A DNA stretch of 23,531 bases from an uncultured Collinsella sp. (GCA_900550785.1 URTL01000012.1:1-23531); one strand, 5' to 3'; positions 1 to 7,934 are shown, numbered from the stretch's first letter. Notes: a model not told the origin generated them from the letters alone. Program-made: numbers and translations.

Positions 1-1164
1 CTCCTCGCGGGTGATCAGGCCCTCCTCGACCATTTCGATGGCGATGCGCAGGGCGGCGGTGGCGGTGCGCTTGCCCACGCGCGTCTGGAGCATCCAGAGC
101 TTGCCCTGCTCGATGGTGAACTCGATATCGCACATATCGCGGTAATGATCCTCGAGCGTCAGGAAAACGCGCTCGAGCTCCTCGCCCGCGGACTCGAGGC
201 CCGGGGTGGTCTTGAGGTCGGCGATGGGCTCGGTGTTGCGGATGCCGGCGACGACATCCTCGCCCTGGGCGTTGACCAGAAAGTCACCGTAGAACTCCTT
301 GGTGCCGTCGGCCGGGTTGCGCGTAAAGGCGACGCCGGTCGCAGAGGTCTCCCCCTTGTTGCCAAACGCCATGGCCTGCACGTTGACGGCGGTGCCGAGC
401 TCGTCGGAAATGCCGTGCTGCTTGCGGTAGATGCAGGCGCGATCATTCATCCAGCTGCCAAAGACGGCCTGGATGGCAAGGCGCAGCTGGAGCTCCGGAT
501 CGTGCGGGAAGACGGGCTTGCCGTCGACGACCTCGAGCTCGGGATACAGGTCGGCCTCGACGTTCTCGGAGAAAATGCTCTTAAAGGTCTCGACGAGCTC
601 CTGCAGGTCTTCGGCCGAAAGCTCGGAATCGACGCGAACGCCGGCGACCAGGCGTGCCTGGGTCAGCGCGTTCTCGAACAGGTCGGCGTCAACACCCATA
701 ACGACGTTGGAGAACATCTGGATAAAGCGGCGGTAGCTATCCCAGGCAAAACGCGGGTTTTGCGTCTGAGCAATGAGGCCCTGAACGGAGTCGTCGTTGA
801 GGCCCAAGTTGAGGACCGTATCCATCATGCCGGGCATGGAGAACGGGGCGCCCGAGCGAACCGACACGAGCAGCGGATCGGAGGCGTCGCCGAGCTTCTT
901 GCCGCAGCGGGCCTCGAGGTCGGCCTCGGCGGCAACGATCTCATCGAGTGCGCCTTCGGGCCAGACGTTGCCGGCGCCGGAGTACTCGACACAGGTCTGG
1001 CAGGTAATGGTGAAGCCACCGGGAACCGGCAGACCGATGCGGCTCATCTCGGCAAGGTTTGCGCCCTTGCCGCCAAGCACGAAGTTCATGGACTTGTCGC
1101 CCTCAGTGACACAGGTGCCCTGGGTGTCGGTTCCAAAACGGTAAACCCTCTTGCAATCGCTCAC
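1..1164 (-). CDS. ppdK: Pyruvate, phosphate dikinase, N-terminal part (cut by window edge)
   Basis: PPDK interconverts pyruvate + ATP + Pi and phosphoenolpyruvate + AMP + PPi. In fermentative bacteria it often works in the glycolytic direction or in PEP regeneration. 388 codons are visible, covering the N-terminal nucleotide-binding (ATP-grasp) part. The sequence begins VSDCKRVYRFGTDTQG and contains GGKGANLAEM (about residues 33-42) and the conserved SVRSGAPFSMPGMMDTVLNL stretch. The phosphohistidine swivel domain and the PEP-binding barrel lie outside the window. I chose the GTG at 1164 because AAGGGG lies just upstream and the predicted N-terminus matches the family. The gene directly upstream on the same strand encodes the PPDK regulatory kinase/phosphorylase, which supports the call. 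The 298-bp gap between them suggests ppdK has its own promoter. Confidence 0.95.
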   Translation of the reverse strand, partial: MSDCKRVYRFGTDTQGTCVTEGDKSMNFVLGGKGANLAEMSRIGLPVPGGFTITCQTCVEYSGAGNVWPEGALDEIVAAEADLEARCGKKLGDASDPLLVSVRSGAPFSMPGMMDTVLNLGLNDDSVQGLIAQTQNPRFAWDSYRRFIQMFSNVVMGVDADLFENALTQARLVAGVRVDSELSAEDLQELVETFKSIFSENVEADLYPELEVVDGKPVFPHDPELQLRLAIQAVFGSWMNDRACIYRKQHGISDELGTAVNVQAMAFGNKGETSATGVAFTRNPADGTKEFYGDFLVNAQGEDVVAGIRNTEPIADLKTTPGLESAGEELERVFLTLEDHYRDMCDIEFTIEQGKLWMLQTRVGKRTATAALRIAIEMVEEGLITREE

Positions 1165-1286
1165 GATACTTCCCCTTCTATGCGCTCTCGCGCACGACCG
1201 TGGTGACGAATCGACCCGCCGGATGCGGGCCGTGAGGGAACTATACGGCGGACGTTGAGCGGGCTTGCGTAGAGGGTGCGGGGTTT

Positions 1287-1325
1287 GGTAAACGAGGTAA
1301 ATGTGGCGGTAAACGGTAGGTAAAG
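1287..1325. repeat. Four GGTAAA direct repeats
   Basis: GGTAAA occurs at 1287, 1296, 1308 and 1319 on the plus strand, which reads TTTACC towards ppdK. The spacings are 9, 12 and 11 bp, close to one DNA turn each. They lie just downstream of the candidate -10 element. A repeated regulator site is one reading; no regulator is identified. Confidence 0.5.
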
Positions 1326-1347
1326 GTGGTCACATTATGAAGATACC

Positions 1348-1444
1348 AATGCAAGAGAATTGCAGGTCAAATGCAAGTTCTTTGCTAAATCGCTTTACCA
1401 ATATCGTGCATTATTTATAGGTAATCTTTTTAAGACGGTGCATT
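1348..1444. repeat. AATGCA motif cluster, two in each orientation
   Basis: AATGCAAG occurs at 1348-1355 and 1370-1377, exactly 22 bp (about two helical turns) apart. The opposite orientation, GTGCATT, occurs at 1406-1412 and 1438-1444. An extra TTGCA at 1360-1364 forms the small inverted repeat TGCAA-GAGAA-TTGCA with the first copy. The cluster lies upstream of the candidate ppdK -10. Confidence 0.45.
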
Positions 1445-1462
1445 TTTAGCTACCCCAAAGAG

Positions 1463-2338
1463 TTAGCTTTGCTGGGCTCGGCGGGCGGCGCGGCGGGCAC
1501 GGGCTTCTTGGATTTCCTCCAGGTGACCGATGATCTCGGAGGCACTCTCCTCGATCGCCTTGCCGTCGGTGCGCACCACAAAGCAGCCCAGACGCTTCAT
1601 AAGGGCGCGGGCTTCCTCGAGCTCGCTGCGCACACTCTCGGGCTCGACATAGGAGCCGGCGACGGCGCGAGCATAGTCATCGCCCAAGCGGCTATCGCGA
1701 ATTTCAGAAATAACGTCGACGGTCGAAATCAGGCCGAACAACCGCATCGGGTCGACCTCGTAAATTGACTTCGGCGGCTCCATGCCATGGGCCAAAGGAA
1801 CATTGGCAACCTTGTAACCCTGATAGGCCAAATACATCGACAGCGGCGTCTTGGACGTACGCGACACACCCAGCAGCACGATATCGGCACCCGACAGATC
1901 GTCGCAACCGCGCCCGTCGTCGTGCTCAACGAAATACTCCATGGCCTCGATGCGATGGAAATAGCGGTCATCGGTCTTGTGAATCACGCCCGCGACGCCC
2001 TTGGGCGGCACACCGATGAGCGACGACAGCACAGCGAGCGTAGGACCGATCAGGTCGACCGAACGAATATGCAGCATGCCCAGGTAATCGAGCACGCGGG
2101 CGCGAAGCGCCGGATCGACAATGGTGTGGAACACGGCAATATCGCGATGGTCCGCATCGACGCGCGGGCCCACAAACGACTTGACCTGCTCCACCGAGTT
2201 CACCTTGGGCAGGCGCAAGAGACGAAAAGCCCCTTCATCAAATTGCCCGGACGCCGCAAGCACCACCTCACAAGCGGTATCGCCGAGAGAGTCGGAGATA
2301 ACGATAACGGTGGGACGAACGGCGACCGGGCAATCCAT
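1463..2338 (-). CDS. Pyruvate, phosphate dikinase regulatory protein (DUF299 kinase/pyrophosphorylase)
   Basis: This bifunctional enzyme inactivates PPDK by ADP-dependent phosphorylation of a threonine near the catalytic histidine. It reactivates PPDK by Pi-dependent, PPi-forming dephosphorylation. The 291-residue length is normal for the family. The start VIVISDSLGDTA (residues 11-22) and the P-loop-like GVSRTSKTPLSMYLA (about 157-171) are the family hallmarks. ATG 2338 is preceded by AAAGGAG at good spacing. The gene lies 34 bp behind glyS and probably shares its transcript, while its target ppdK lies just downstream. Family members also regulate PEP synthetase, but the adjacent ppdK makes PPDK the likely substrate. 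An arginine/alanine-rich tail (about residues 280-291) looks variable. Confidence 0.95.
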   Translation of the reverse strand: MDCPVAVRPTVIVISDSLGDTACEVVLAASGQFDEGAFRLLRLPKVNSVEQVKSFVGPRVDADHRDIAVFHTIVDPALRARVLDYLGMLHIRSVDLIGPTLAVLSSLIGVPPKGVAGVIHKTDDRYFHRIEAMEYFVEHDDGRGCDDLSGADIVLLGVSRTSKTPLSMYLAYQGYKVANVPLAHGMEPPKSIYEVDPMRLFGLISTVDVISEIRDSRLGDDYARAVAGSYVEPESVRSELEEARALMKRLGCFVVRTDGKAIEESASEIIGHLEEIQEARARRAARRAQQS

Positions 2339-2372
2339 GCGGGGCTCCTTTTGCGCTTACGCGCAGGCTGGC

Positions 2373-4469
2373 TTACTTTTTGCGGGCAAGCTCACCGATG
2401 TTGGCGATGCCGGAGAAAACGGCCTCGAAGCGGTTGAGCAGCTTAAGGCGATTATCGCGGAGCTGCTCGTCCTTGTCCATGACCATAACCTCGTCGAAGA
2501 AGCGGTCGATGGGGGCACGCAGGGCGGCAAGGGCGGCAAATGCGGCCGGATAATCCTCGGTAGCAAGGGCGGCATCGACAGCGGTCTGAGCAGCCTCGGA
2601 GGCGTCGGCGAGCGCGAGTTCGGCCTCGCCCATCAGGCTGCGGTCGTACTCCGCACCCAGCTCGGGCTTGGAGATGTGTGCGGCGCGGGCATAGGCCGTC
2701 GCCAGGTTGTCAAAGGTCTCGGCGTCGTTCTTGCGAGCCTCGTCGAGGGCGGCGCAGCGGGCGAAGAAGACGGACGGGGCGATGATGTGCACCGCGGAGA
2801 CGGCGGCAACGGTATCGGCCGGGATCTTTTCGTCGCGGGCCATGCTCACCAGGCGGCCATGGAAGAAGTCGCGAACCTGCTGGGCGACCTCGGCGGCGTC
2901 GAACTCAATGCCCTGCTCACTGTAGAGCTCAAGGGCGAAGTCGATGAGCGACGTGGGGTCGATCGGCAGACGGTCGCGCAGGATGTTGATGATGCCGATA
3001 GCGGCACGACGCAGCGCATAGGGGTCGGAGGAGCCGGTCGGGGGCTCGCCGATGGCAAAGATACCGGCGATGGTATCGAGCTTGTCGGCACAGGCCACGA
3101 TGCAGCCAGCGGTGCCCTCGGGCAGCTCGTCACCGGCAAAGCGGGGACGATAGTGATCGCGAATGGCGTGGGCGACCTCGTCGTTCTCCCCCATCGCGGT
3201 CGCGTAATAACCGCCCATCACGCCCTGCTGGCTCGTGAACTCGACGACGGCGTTAGACACCAGGTCGGCCTTGCACAGGTGCGCGGCGCGAGCAGCGTCG
3301 GCGGCAAGATGGGCGCCCAGATGAGCCTCGCGGGCAATAGCGAGCGCGAGCTGCTCGATGCGCTCGGACTTGGCGAGCACGCTACCGAGCTTCTCCTGGA
3401 AGGCAACCTTGGCCAAACGCTCACGGAACTCGTCGAGGGAGATCTTCAGGTCCTCCTCGTAGAAGAACTTTGCGTCGTCCAGACGGGCGCGCACGACGCG
3501 CTCGTTGCCGTCGATCACGCGCTCGGCGTTCTCGGGCTTGCTGTTGGAGACGACCACGAATTCACGCGTGAGCTTGCCCTCGCCGTCATAGATCGGGAAG
3601 TAGCGCTGATTGGTGAGCATGGACTCGCAGATGATCTCGTGCGGGACCTTAAGGAACTCCTCATCGAAGGTACCGACGAGCACCGTCGGCCACTCGCAGA
3701 GGTTAATGACCTCCTCAAAGACCTTCTTAGGCGTATCGACATGGCAGCCGGGACGGGCAGCCTCGACCTCGGCGATACCGGCGAGGATGGCCTCACGACG
3801 ACGCTCGGCAGAAAGCACGCCGGCATCCTCGAGCACCTGCTCGTAGACGGCGGGGCTGGCGACCACATGGTCACCGGGGCCAAGTACGCGATGACCACGC
3901 GTGGTGTTGCCACTCGTCACGTCGGCAAAAGACACGGGCACAACGTCCTCGCCCAGAAGGCAGCAGATCCAACGGACCGGACGCACGAACGTGGCGTGCT
4001 CGTGGCCCCAGCGCTGACTACGGTAGTTGGGCCACTGCAGGCCGGCGATGGTCTTCTCGCACAGGGCCGTCAGGATCGGGGTGGCCGGGGCGGAAGGAAT
4101 GTTCTTCTCGGCAAAGACATACTCGCGACCGTCGGTGTCCTCGCGGCGGACCAGGTCCTCGGCAGCCACACCGCACTTGCGGGCAAAGCCCTGGGCGGCC
4201 TTAGTGGCGTTGCCGTCGGCATCGAAGGCGATGTTGGCCGCGGGGCCACGCTTGACCTCGTGAACCTCATCGGTCGCGGTGGCGACGTCGGCAACGAGCG
4301 CAGCCAGGCGGCGCGGGCTCGAGATCACACGGACCTCGCCGTGGGCCAGACCGGCCTCGTCGAGACCCTTGGCGATCATGGTGCCAAGCTGCTTGACGGC
4401 ATTGTTCAGCGGTGCGGAGGGCATTTCTTCCGTACCGATCTCAAACAGGAAATCCTTAGCGTCTGCCAT
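2373..4469 (-). CDS. glyS: Glycine--tRNA ligase beta subunit
   Basis: This is the beta subunit of the alpha2-beta2 bacterial glycyl-tRNA synthetase, which charges tRNA-Gly in the cytosol. The 698 residues match the usual length. The N-terminus FLFEIGTEEMPSAPL (residues 7-21) is typical. The central part contains the expected HD-like region, and the C-terminus (APIDRFFDEVMVM to the end) is the anticodon-binding/DALR-type region. ATG 4469 follows the glyQ stop by only 3 bp (TAAGCCATG), with a GAGG-type ribosome binding site inside the end of glyQ, so translation is probably coupled. Nothing is missing from the protein. Confidence 0.97.
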   Translation of the reverse strand: MADAKDFLFEIGTEEMPSAPLNNAVKQLGTMIAKGLDEAGLAHGEVRVISSPRRLAALVADVATATDEVHEVKRGPAANIAFDADGNATKAAQGFARKCGVAAEDLVRREDTDGREYVFAEKNIPSAPATPILTALCEKTIAGLQWPNYRSQRWGHEHATFVRPVRWICCLLGEDVVPVSFADVTSGNTTRGHRVLGPGDHVVASPAVYEQVLEDAGVLSAERRREAILAGIAEVEAARPGCHVDTPKKVFEEVINLCEWPTVLVGTFDEEFLKVPHEIICESMLTNQRYFPIYDGEGKLTREFVVVSNSKPENAERVIDGNERVVRARLDDAKFFYEEDLKISLDEFRERLAKVAFQEKLGSVLAKSERIEQLALAIAREAHLGAHLAADAARAAHLCKADLVSNAVVEFTSQQGVMGGYYATAMGENDEVAHAIRDHYRPRFAGDELPEGTAGCIVACADKLDTIAGIFAIGEPPTGSSDPYALRRAAIGIINILRDRLPIDPTSLIDFALELYSEQGIEFDAAEVAQQVRDFFHGRLVSMARDEKIPADTVAAVSAVHIIAPSVFFARCAALDEARKNDAETFDNLATAYARAAHISKPELGAEYDRSLMGEAELALADASEAAQTAVDAALATEDYPAAFAALAALRAPIDRFFDEVMVMDKDEQLRDNRLKLLNRFEAVFSGIANIGELARKK

Positions 4470-4472
4470 GGC

Positions 4473-5384
4473 TTACGCCACCTCGCCTTCCTGATCGGCA
4501 TTCTCGTTGACTCCGGCGACCTCGGCCATGTAGGCCTCGCAGCACGCCTTGGCGACGGCGCGGACGCGCAGGATGTAGTTGGCACGCTCGACCGCGGACA
4601 GGGCGCCGCGAGCATCGAGCAGGTTGAAAGCGTGGCTGCACTTCATGACGCAGTCATATGCCGGCAGCGGCAGCTTGCGCTCAAGGCAGGAGTGGCACTC
4701 GGCCTCGTAGTCGTCAAACTTCTGACGCATCATCTCGACGTTGGCGACCTCAAAGTTGTAGGCACTAAACTCGCGCTCGTTCTCCAGGAACACGTCGCCA
4801 TAAGTCATCGGCGTGCCGTCGGGCAGATAGCTCCACACCAGGTCATAGACGGAGTTGACGCCCTGGGCGTACATGGCGATACGCTCCAGGCCATAGGTGA
4901 TCTCGACGGGCACGGGGTCGACCTCGATGCCGCCCACCTGCTGGAAGTACGTGAACTGCGTGACCTCCATGCCGTTGAGCCAGACCTCCCAGCCAAGGCC
5001 CCAGGCGCCCAGGGTCGGGCTCTCCCAGTCGTCCTCGACAAAACGGACGTCATGGTCGTTGGGGTCCAGGCCAATGGCAGCAAGAGACCCCAGGTAAAGC
5101 TCCTGGGCGTTGACCGGCGACGGCTTGATGAGCACCTGGAACTGATAGTAGTGCTGCATGCGGTTGGGGTTCTCGCCGTAGCGGCCGTCGGCGGGACGGC
5201 GGCAAGGCTGAGCGTAGCAGGTGCGCCACTCGGCGGGACCGAGCGAGCGCAGCGTGGTCGCGGTGTGGAAGGTACCGGCACCGACCTCGGAGTCATAGGG
5301 CTGCATAATGACGCAGCCCTGCTCGCCCCAGTACTGCTGGAGGCGCAGGATGATGTCTTGGAAGGAAAGCGATGAAGCGTTCAT
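4473..5384 (-). CDS. glyQ: Glycine--tRNA ligase alpha subunit
   Basis: This is the catalytic subunit of the tetrameric bacterial glycyl-tRNA synthetase, which forms glycyl-adenylate. At 303 residues it has the usual length. The N-terminus LSFQDIILRLQQYWGEQGC and the block QPCRRPADGRYGENPNR (about residues 59-75) are diagnostic. The 59 bp upstream, after lepB, show no T-box leader. A TATAGT hexamer at 5431-5436 on the minus strand could be a -10 but lacks a -35 partner, so co-transcription with lepB is more likely. The ribosome binding site is GAGGGG upstream of ATG 5384. Confidence 0.97.
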   Translation of the reverse strand: MNASSLSFQDIILRLQQYWGEQGCVIMQPYDSEVGAGTFHTATTLRSLGPAEWRTCYAQPCRRPADGRYGENPNRMQHYYQFQVLIKPSPVNAQELYLGSLAAIGLDPNDHDVRFVEDDWESPTLGAWGLGWEVWLNGMEVTQFTYFQQVGGIEVDPVPVEITYGLERIAMYAQGVNSVYDLVWSYLPDGTPMTYGDVFLENEREFSAYNFEVANVEMMRQKFDDYEAECHSCLERKLPLPAYDCVMKCSHAFNLLDARGALSAVERANYILRVRAVAKACCEAYMAEVAGVNENADQEGEVA

Positions 5385-5443
5385 GCCTCTAATATCCCCT
5401 CGTCGAAACGATTACACGGTTAGGTACTGTACTATAGCGGTTT

Positions 5444-6007
5444 TTAGTCGATAGCGCCGATGCGGTTGAGCGGCCAGTAGCGCACAAGCGCCACGGCGAT
5501 CAAATCAGAGCGATCGACGGGACCAAAGTAGCGTGAGTCGGCAGAGTTTTCGCGGTTGTCGCCCATCACCCACACGCACCCGTCGGGAACGGTGTAGGGA
5601 TAGCTTACCTGAGCGCCGGGAGCCTGGACCGAAAGCGGCCAGCTCATGCCGGTCGTGTAGTCCTCGTCGAGCGCCTGGCCGTCAACGACCACCTTGCCGT
5701 CCTGAAGGTCGACCGTCTGGCCGGCCGTGGCAATAACACGCTTGACGAGAACATCGTGCTCGGAGGTGCCATCGGGGTTGTGGAACACCACGATATCGCC
5801 TTGGCTGACAGGCTGGCCGAGCTCAAGGCTCACCTTTTGCGCCAGGATCTGGTCGCCGATCTCGATCGTGGACTCCATGGAGCCGGTGGGCACCACAAAG
5901 GGTTCGACCACAAACGAGCGAATCAGGAAGGTGGCGACCAGTGCGATCGCGACGACCACGATCCACTCAAACGCACCCTTTAGCACGGAATGCTGCGATG
6001 GAACCAT
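5444..6007 (-). CDS. lepB: Signal peptidase I
   Basis: This membrane-anchored serine protease removes signal peptides from exported proteins. It is 187 residues from ATG 6007. One N-terminal membrane helix (about residues 14-30) is followed by PTGSMESTI with the nucleophile Ser43. VLVKRVIATAGQ carries the general base Lys89, and the C-terminal box GDNRENSADSR covers residues 149-159. A GTG at 6013 overlaps the trmD stop (GTGA), but the strong AAGGAG at 6013-6018 would touch that GTG. It sits 5 nt from the ATG at 6007, so I chose the ATG. The gene follows trmD with a 2-nt gap; in many relatives rplS occupies this place. Short, Gram-positive-type form. Confidence 0.95.
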   Translation of the reverse strand: MVPSQHSVLKGAFEWIVVVAIALVATFLIRSFVVEPFVVPTGSMESTIEIGDQILAQKVSLELGQPVSQGDIVVFHNPDGTSEHDVLVKRVIATAGQTVDLQDGKVVVDGQALDEDYTTGMSWPLSVQAPGAQVSYPYTVPDGCVWVMGDNRENSADSRYFGPVDRSDLIAVALVRYWPLNRIGAID

Positions 6008-6009
6008 TC

Positions 6010-6768
6010 TCACTCCTTGCTCGGCGAATACGATGCGTCCAGGATGTCCTGCGCGTATGCGCGCTCCTCGGGCGTAAGCCGCGCCGTCTCGATCAGGTCG
6101 GGACGCCAGCGGCAGGTGCGCTCGATGGCATTCTTACGGCGCCAGGCGTCAACCTTGGCATGGTCACCGCTCACGAGCACCGGCGGCACGCCCTCGCCGT
6201 TGAACTCGGCGGGGCGGGTGTACTGCGCGTACTCGAGCAGGCCTCCGTCCTCGGCGGTCGAGAACGACTCGTCGACGTTGCTCATCTCGTCACCAAGGGC
6301 GCCGGGAATGAGGCGCACGACGGCATCGGCAACGACCATAGCGGGAAGTTCACCGCCCGTAAGCACGTAGTCGCCGATCGACAGACGCTCATTGGCATAC
6401 GCATACGCGCGCTCGTCGACGCCCTCGTAGCGGCTGCACACAAACAGCAGGCGCTCACTTTTGAGCAGGCGCTCGGCCACATGCTGCGTAAAGGGCTCGC
6501 CACAGGGGGTGAAGAACACAACCGTGGGCTTGGGACCCTCTGCGCTAATGGCCTCGATGGCCTCTGCGATAGGCTCGACCTTCATGAGCATGCCCTGCCC
6601 GCCGCCGTACGGCTCGTCATCGACGGTACGATGGCGGTCGTGCGTCCAGTCGCGCAGGTTATACGCCTTAAAATCAAAAAGGCCGGCCTTGCGGGCGCGG
6701 CCCAAAATCGATGTGGACATGACGGGCTCAAACATCTCGGGAAAGACCGAAAGGGTCTCAATCAGCAT
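6010..6768 (-). CDS. trmD: tRNA (guanine(37)-N1)-methyltransferase
   Basis: TrmD uses S-adenosylmethionine to make m1G37 next to the anticodon, which prevents +1 frameshifting. The 252 residues cover the full knotted SPOUT fold. Visible motifs are the N-terminal LSVFPEMF (6-13), DDEPYGGGQGM (50-60), CSRYEGVDER (111-120), and the knot/SAM loop SIGDYVLTGGELP (130-142). DESFS (166-170) is followed by the C-terminal tRNA-binding helical part. ATG 6768 is preceded by GGGAGG at good spacing, directly behind the rimM stop. The stop lies 2 nt from the lepB start, so the genes form one operon. Confidence 0.97.
   Translation of the reverse strand: MLIETLSVFPEMFEPVMSTSILGRARKAGLFDFKAYNLRDWTHDRHRTVDDEPYGGGQGMLMKVEPIAEAIEAISAEGPKPTVVFFTPCGEPFTQHVAERLLKSERLLFVCSRYEGVDERAYAYANERLSIGDYVLTGGELPAMVVADAVVRLIPGALGDEMSNVDESFSTAEDGGLLEYAQYTRPAEFNGEGVPPVLVSGDHAKVDAWRRKNAIERTCRWRPDLIETARLTPEERAYAQDILDASYSPSKE
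6013..6018 (-). promoter_or_regulatory. lepB ribosome binding site, decides start
   Basis: AAGGAG on the minus strand has 5 nt to ATG 6007. It overlaps the alternative GTG (6011-6013) by one base, which makes that upstream start unlikely. Confidence 0.65.
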
Positions 6769-6778
6769 GTTGTCCTCC

Positions 6779-7300
6779 CTACTTGTCCATATCGATCAGG
6801 CCGTCCATAACATGGACGGAAATTGTTCCTGTGTCGGGAAGATCGAGCACAACCTGCTCGATCACGGGAATCAGTACCTCGCCGTACCGATCGCCCTCGA
6901 CAACCCAAACATCGTTAGCGGGCGTCGACATGATCTCGACAATCGTGCCGAGCGAACCGAAGCGCTCGTCGGTCACCTCGCGACCCATGAGGTCGGTATA
7001 GGCGGCGTCGAGCGAATCGAGCTCAAAGTCTTCGCGATTTGCCAGCACGTAGCATCCGGTGATGCCCTCGGCGGCCGTCAAGTCGTCTATGCCCTCAAAC
7101 GAGACCAGATCGCCATCGCCCGTATCGGTGACGGACACGACCGTGCAAAAACGGTCGCGCTTAAGCGCCGGCGGCGTCAAGGCGACACGCATACCCGGCT
7201 CCAATACAGAAGGAAGCCCCCGCAGCGGCTGCGCGAGGACCTCCCCCTTCCTTCCGTGCGGCTTGACCACACGGGCGATGTTTTTGTACTGGGACCTCAA
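6779..7300 (-). CDS. rimM: Ribosome maturation factor RimM (TTG start)
   Basis: RimM binds S19 and helps mature the 3' domain of 16S rRNA in the 30S subunit. It has 173 residues. The N-terminal RimM barrel begins YKNIARVVKPHGRKGEV (5-21), and the C-terminal PRC barrel spans about residues 97-173 with VWVVEG and LIPVIEQVV. The reading frame has a stop seven codons upstream, and the only plausible start is TTG 7300, four bases after the khpA stop (TAG-GACC-TTG). The Shine-Dalgarno is poor. The TTG sits in the loop of a small hairpin (see the separate entry), which suggests translational coupling to khpA. Function call is secure by sequence and neighbours. Confidence 0.93.
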   Translation of the reverse strand: MRSQYKNIARVVKPHGRKGEVLAQPLRGLPSVLEPGMRVALTPPALKRDRFCTVVSVTDTGDGDLVSFEGIDDLTAAEGITGCYVLANREDFELDSLDAAYTDLMGREVTDERFGSLGTIVEIMSTPANDVWVVEGDRYGEVLIPVIEQVVLDLPDTGTISVHVMDGLIDMDK

Positions 7301-7313
7301 GGTCCTAGCCCAG
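7289..7313 (-). promoter_or_regulatory. Hairpin holding the khpA stop and rimM start
   Basis: The minus-strand RNA can form GGACC-UUGA-GGUCC (core 7292-7305), whose four-base loop contains the UUG start of rimM. Outer bases CUG and CAG can extend the stem, with the khpA UAG in a left-side bulge. There is no U-run after it, so it does not look like a terminator. Confidence 0.45.
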
Positions 7314-7589
7314 AACCTCTACCTCGACAGCGGTGTCGAGGCGAGCGGCCAGTGCACGGGCGAGCGTGCGAATGGCCTTAATGGTACGGCCACGACGGCC
7401 GATGACCTTAGCGACGTCATCCTCGGCAACAGAAACCTCAATCGTAGAGGCGTCGTCGCCATCGATGACCTCGAGGCTCACGGAATCCGGGTCGTCGACG
7501 ATCTGAACAACGAGATATTCGACGAGATCAGCGATGCGATCTGAGAGCATTGCCTCACCCTCGAGCTGTGCAGCGTCAACCTCAGGCAC
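7305..7589 (-). CDS. khpA: KH-domain RNA-binding protein KhpA (GTG start)
   Basis: This small KH-domain RNA-binding protein belongs to the family that partners KhpB/Jag in Gram-positives. It has been linked to ribosome biogenesis, RNA regulation and cell division. It has 94 residues from GTG 7589. The GxxG loop is IGRRGRT, with GRRG at 64-67. The family is usually about 75-80 residues; the extra N-terminal stretch MPEVDAAQLEGEA precedes MLSDRIADLVEYL, so ATG 7550 is an alternative start. I kept the GTG because AGGAG, overlapping the rpsP stop region, lies 6-7 nt before it. Position between rpsP and rimM is the conserved one. Confidence 0.9.
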   Translation of the reverse strand: MPEVDAAQLEGEAMLSDRIADLVEYLVVQIVDDPDSVSLEVIDGDDASTIEVSVAEDDVAKVIGRRGRTIKAIRTLARALAARLDTAVEVEVLG

Positions 7590-7592
7590 GAT

Positions 7593-7934
7593 TTACTCCT
7601 CGGCGCCCTCAGCGGCCTCAGCGGCAGCCTTAGCGGCCTCGGCCTCTTTGGCGAGCTGCTTCTTGGACTTCTTGACGACGGTCTCGGTCTTCTCGCCCTC
7701 GTTGGCGGCCTTGACCAGAGCGGCGACGGCGTCGGTGAGCTGAGCGCCCTTGGACTGCCAGTCGGCGATCTTCTCGAGGTCGAGGTTGATGGTCTTGGGG
7801 GCGGTCATCGGGTTGTAGCGGCCAACCTCCTCGATGATACGACCGTCACGCGGGGCGCGGGAATCGGCGACGACGACACGGTAGTACGGACGCTTCTTAG
7901 CGCCGTGACGAGCAAGGCGAATCTTGACTGCCAA
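7593..7934 (-). CDS. rpsP: 30S ribosomal protein S16 (TTG start)
   Basis: S16 is needed for 30S assembly. It has 113 residues starting MAVKIRLARHGAKKRPYYRV, the usual N-terminus, with SRAPRDGRIIEEVGRYNP following. The start is TTG 7934, six bases after GGAGGAG. An upstream in-frame extension to 7970 would add 12 non-homologous residues and include the ribosome binding site itself, so I rejected it. Residues about 90-113 form a Lys/Ala/Glu-rich tail (KKSKKQLAKEAEAAKAA...), longer than in minimal S16 proteins. First gene of the leftward translation operon. Confidence 0.96.
   Translation of the reverse strand: MAVKIRLARHGAKKRPYYRVVVADSRAPRDGRIIEEVGRYNPMTAPKTINLDLEKIADWQSKGAQLTDAVAALVKAANEGEKTETVVKKSKKQLAKEAEAAKAAAEAAEGAEE

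Larger units (their letters stand above)
1165..1462 (-). promoter_or_regulatory. Probable ppdK promoter/operator region
   Basis: This 298-bp gene-free gap is clearly AT-richer between about 1320 and 1460 than the surrounding coding DNA. On the minus strand a CATAAT hexamer (1334-1339) is a possible -10 element, but no good -35 sits at the right distance. It is surrounded by short repeats, listed separately: four GGTAAA units (1287-1325), and AATGCA/TGCATT motifs (1348-1444). The half nearest the start codon (1165-1286) is GC-rich and shows nothing recognisable apart from the ribosome binding site. That this is the ppdK control region is inferred from its position and the repeats. Confidence 0.4.

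Noticed and set aside
145..1206. A plus-strand open frame of 353 codons over ppdK
   Set aside because: The minus strand encodes highly conserved PPDK; the plus-strand translation resembles no family.
1445..1470. Terminator after the PPDK regulatory gene
   Set aside because: AGCTA/TAGCT can pair on the minus strand, but the stem is only 5 bp and is followed by A residues, not T residues.
2121..5375. A plus-strand open frame of 1084 codons antisense to glyQ and glyS
   Set aside because: It mirrors the codon structure of two well-conserved synthetase genes in a GC-rich genome. Its sequence is low-complexity Gly/Ala/Val/Leu/Asp without recognisable domains, and it has no plausible binding site.
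5385..5443. T-box riboswitch before glyQ
   Set aside because: Only 59 bp separate lepB and glyQ, too short for a T-box, and no conserved T-box sequence is present.
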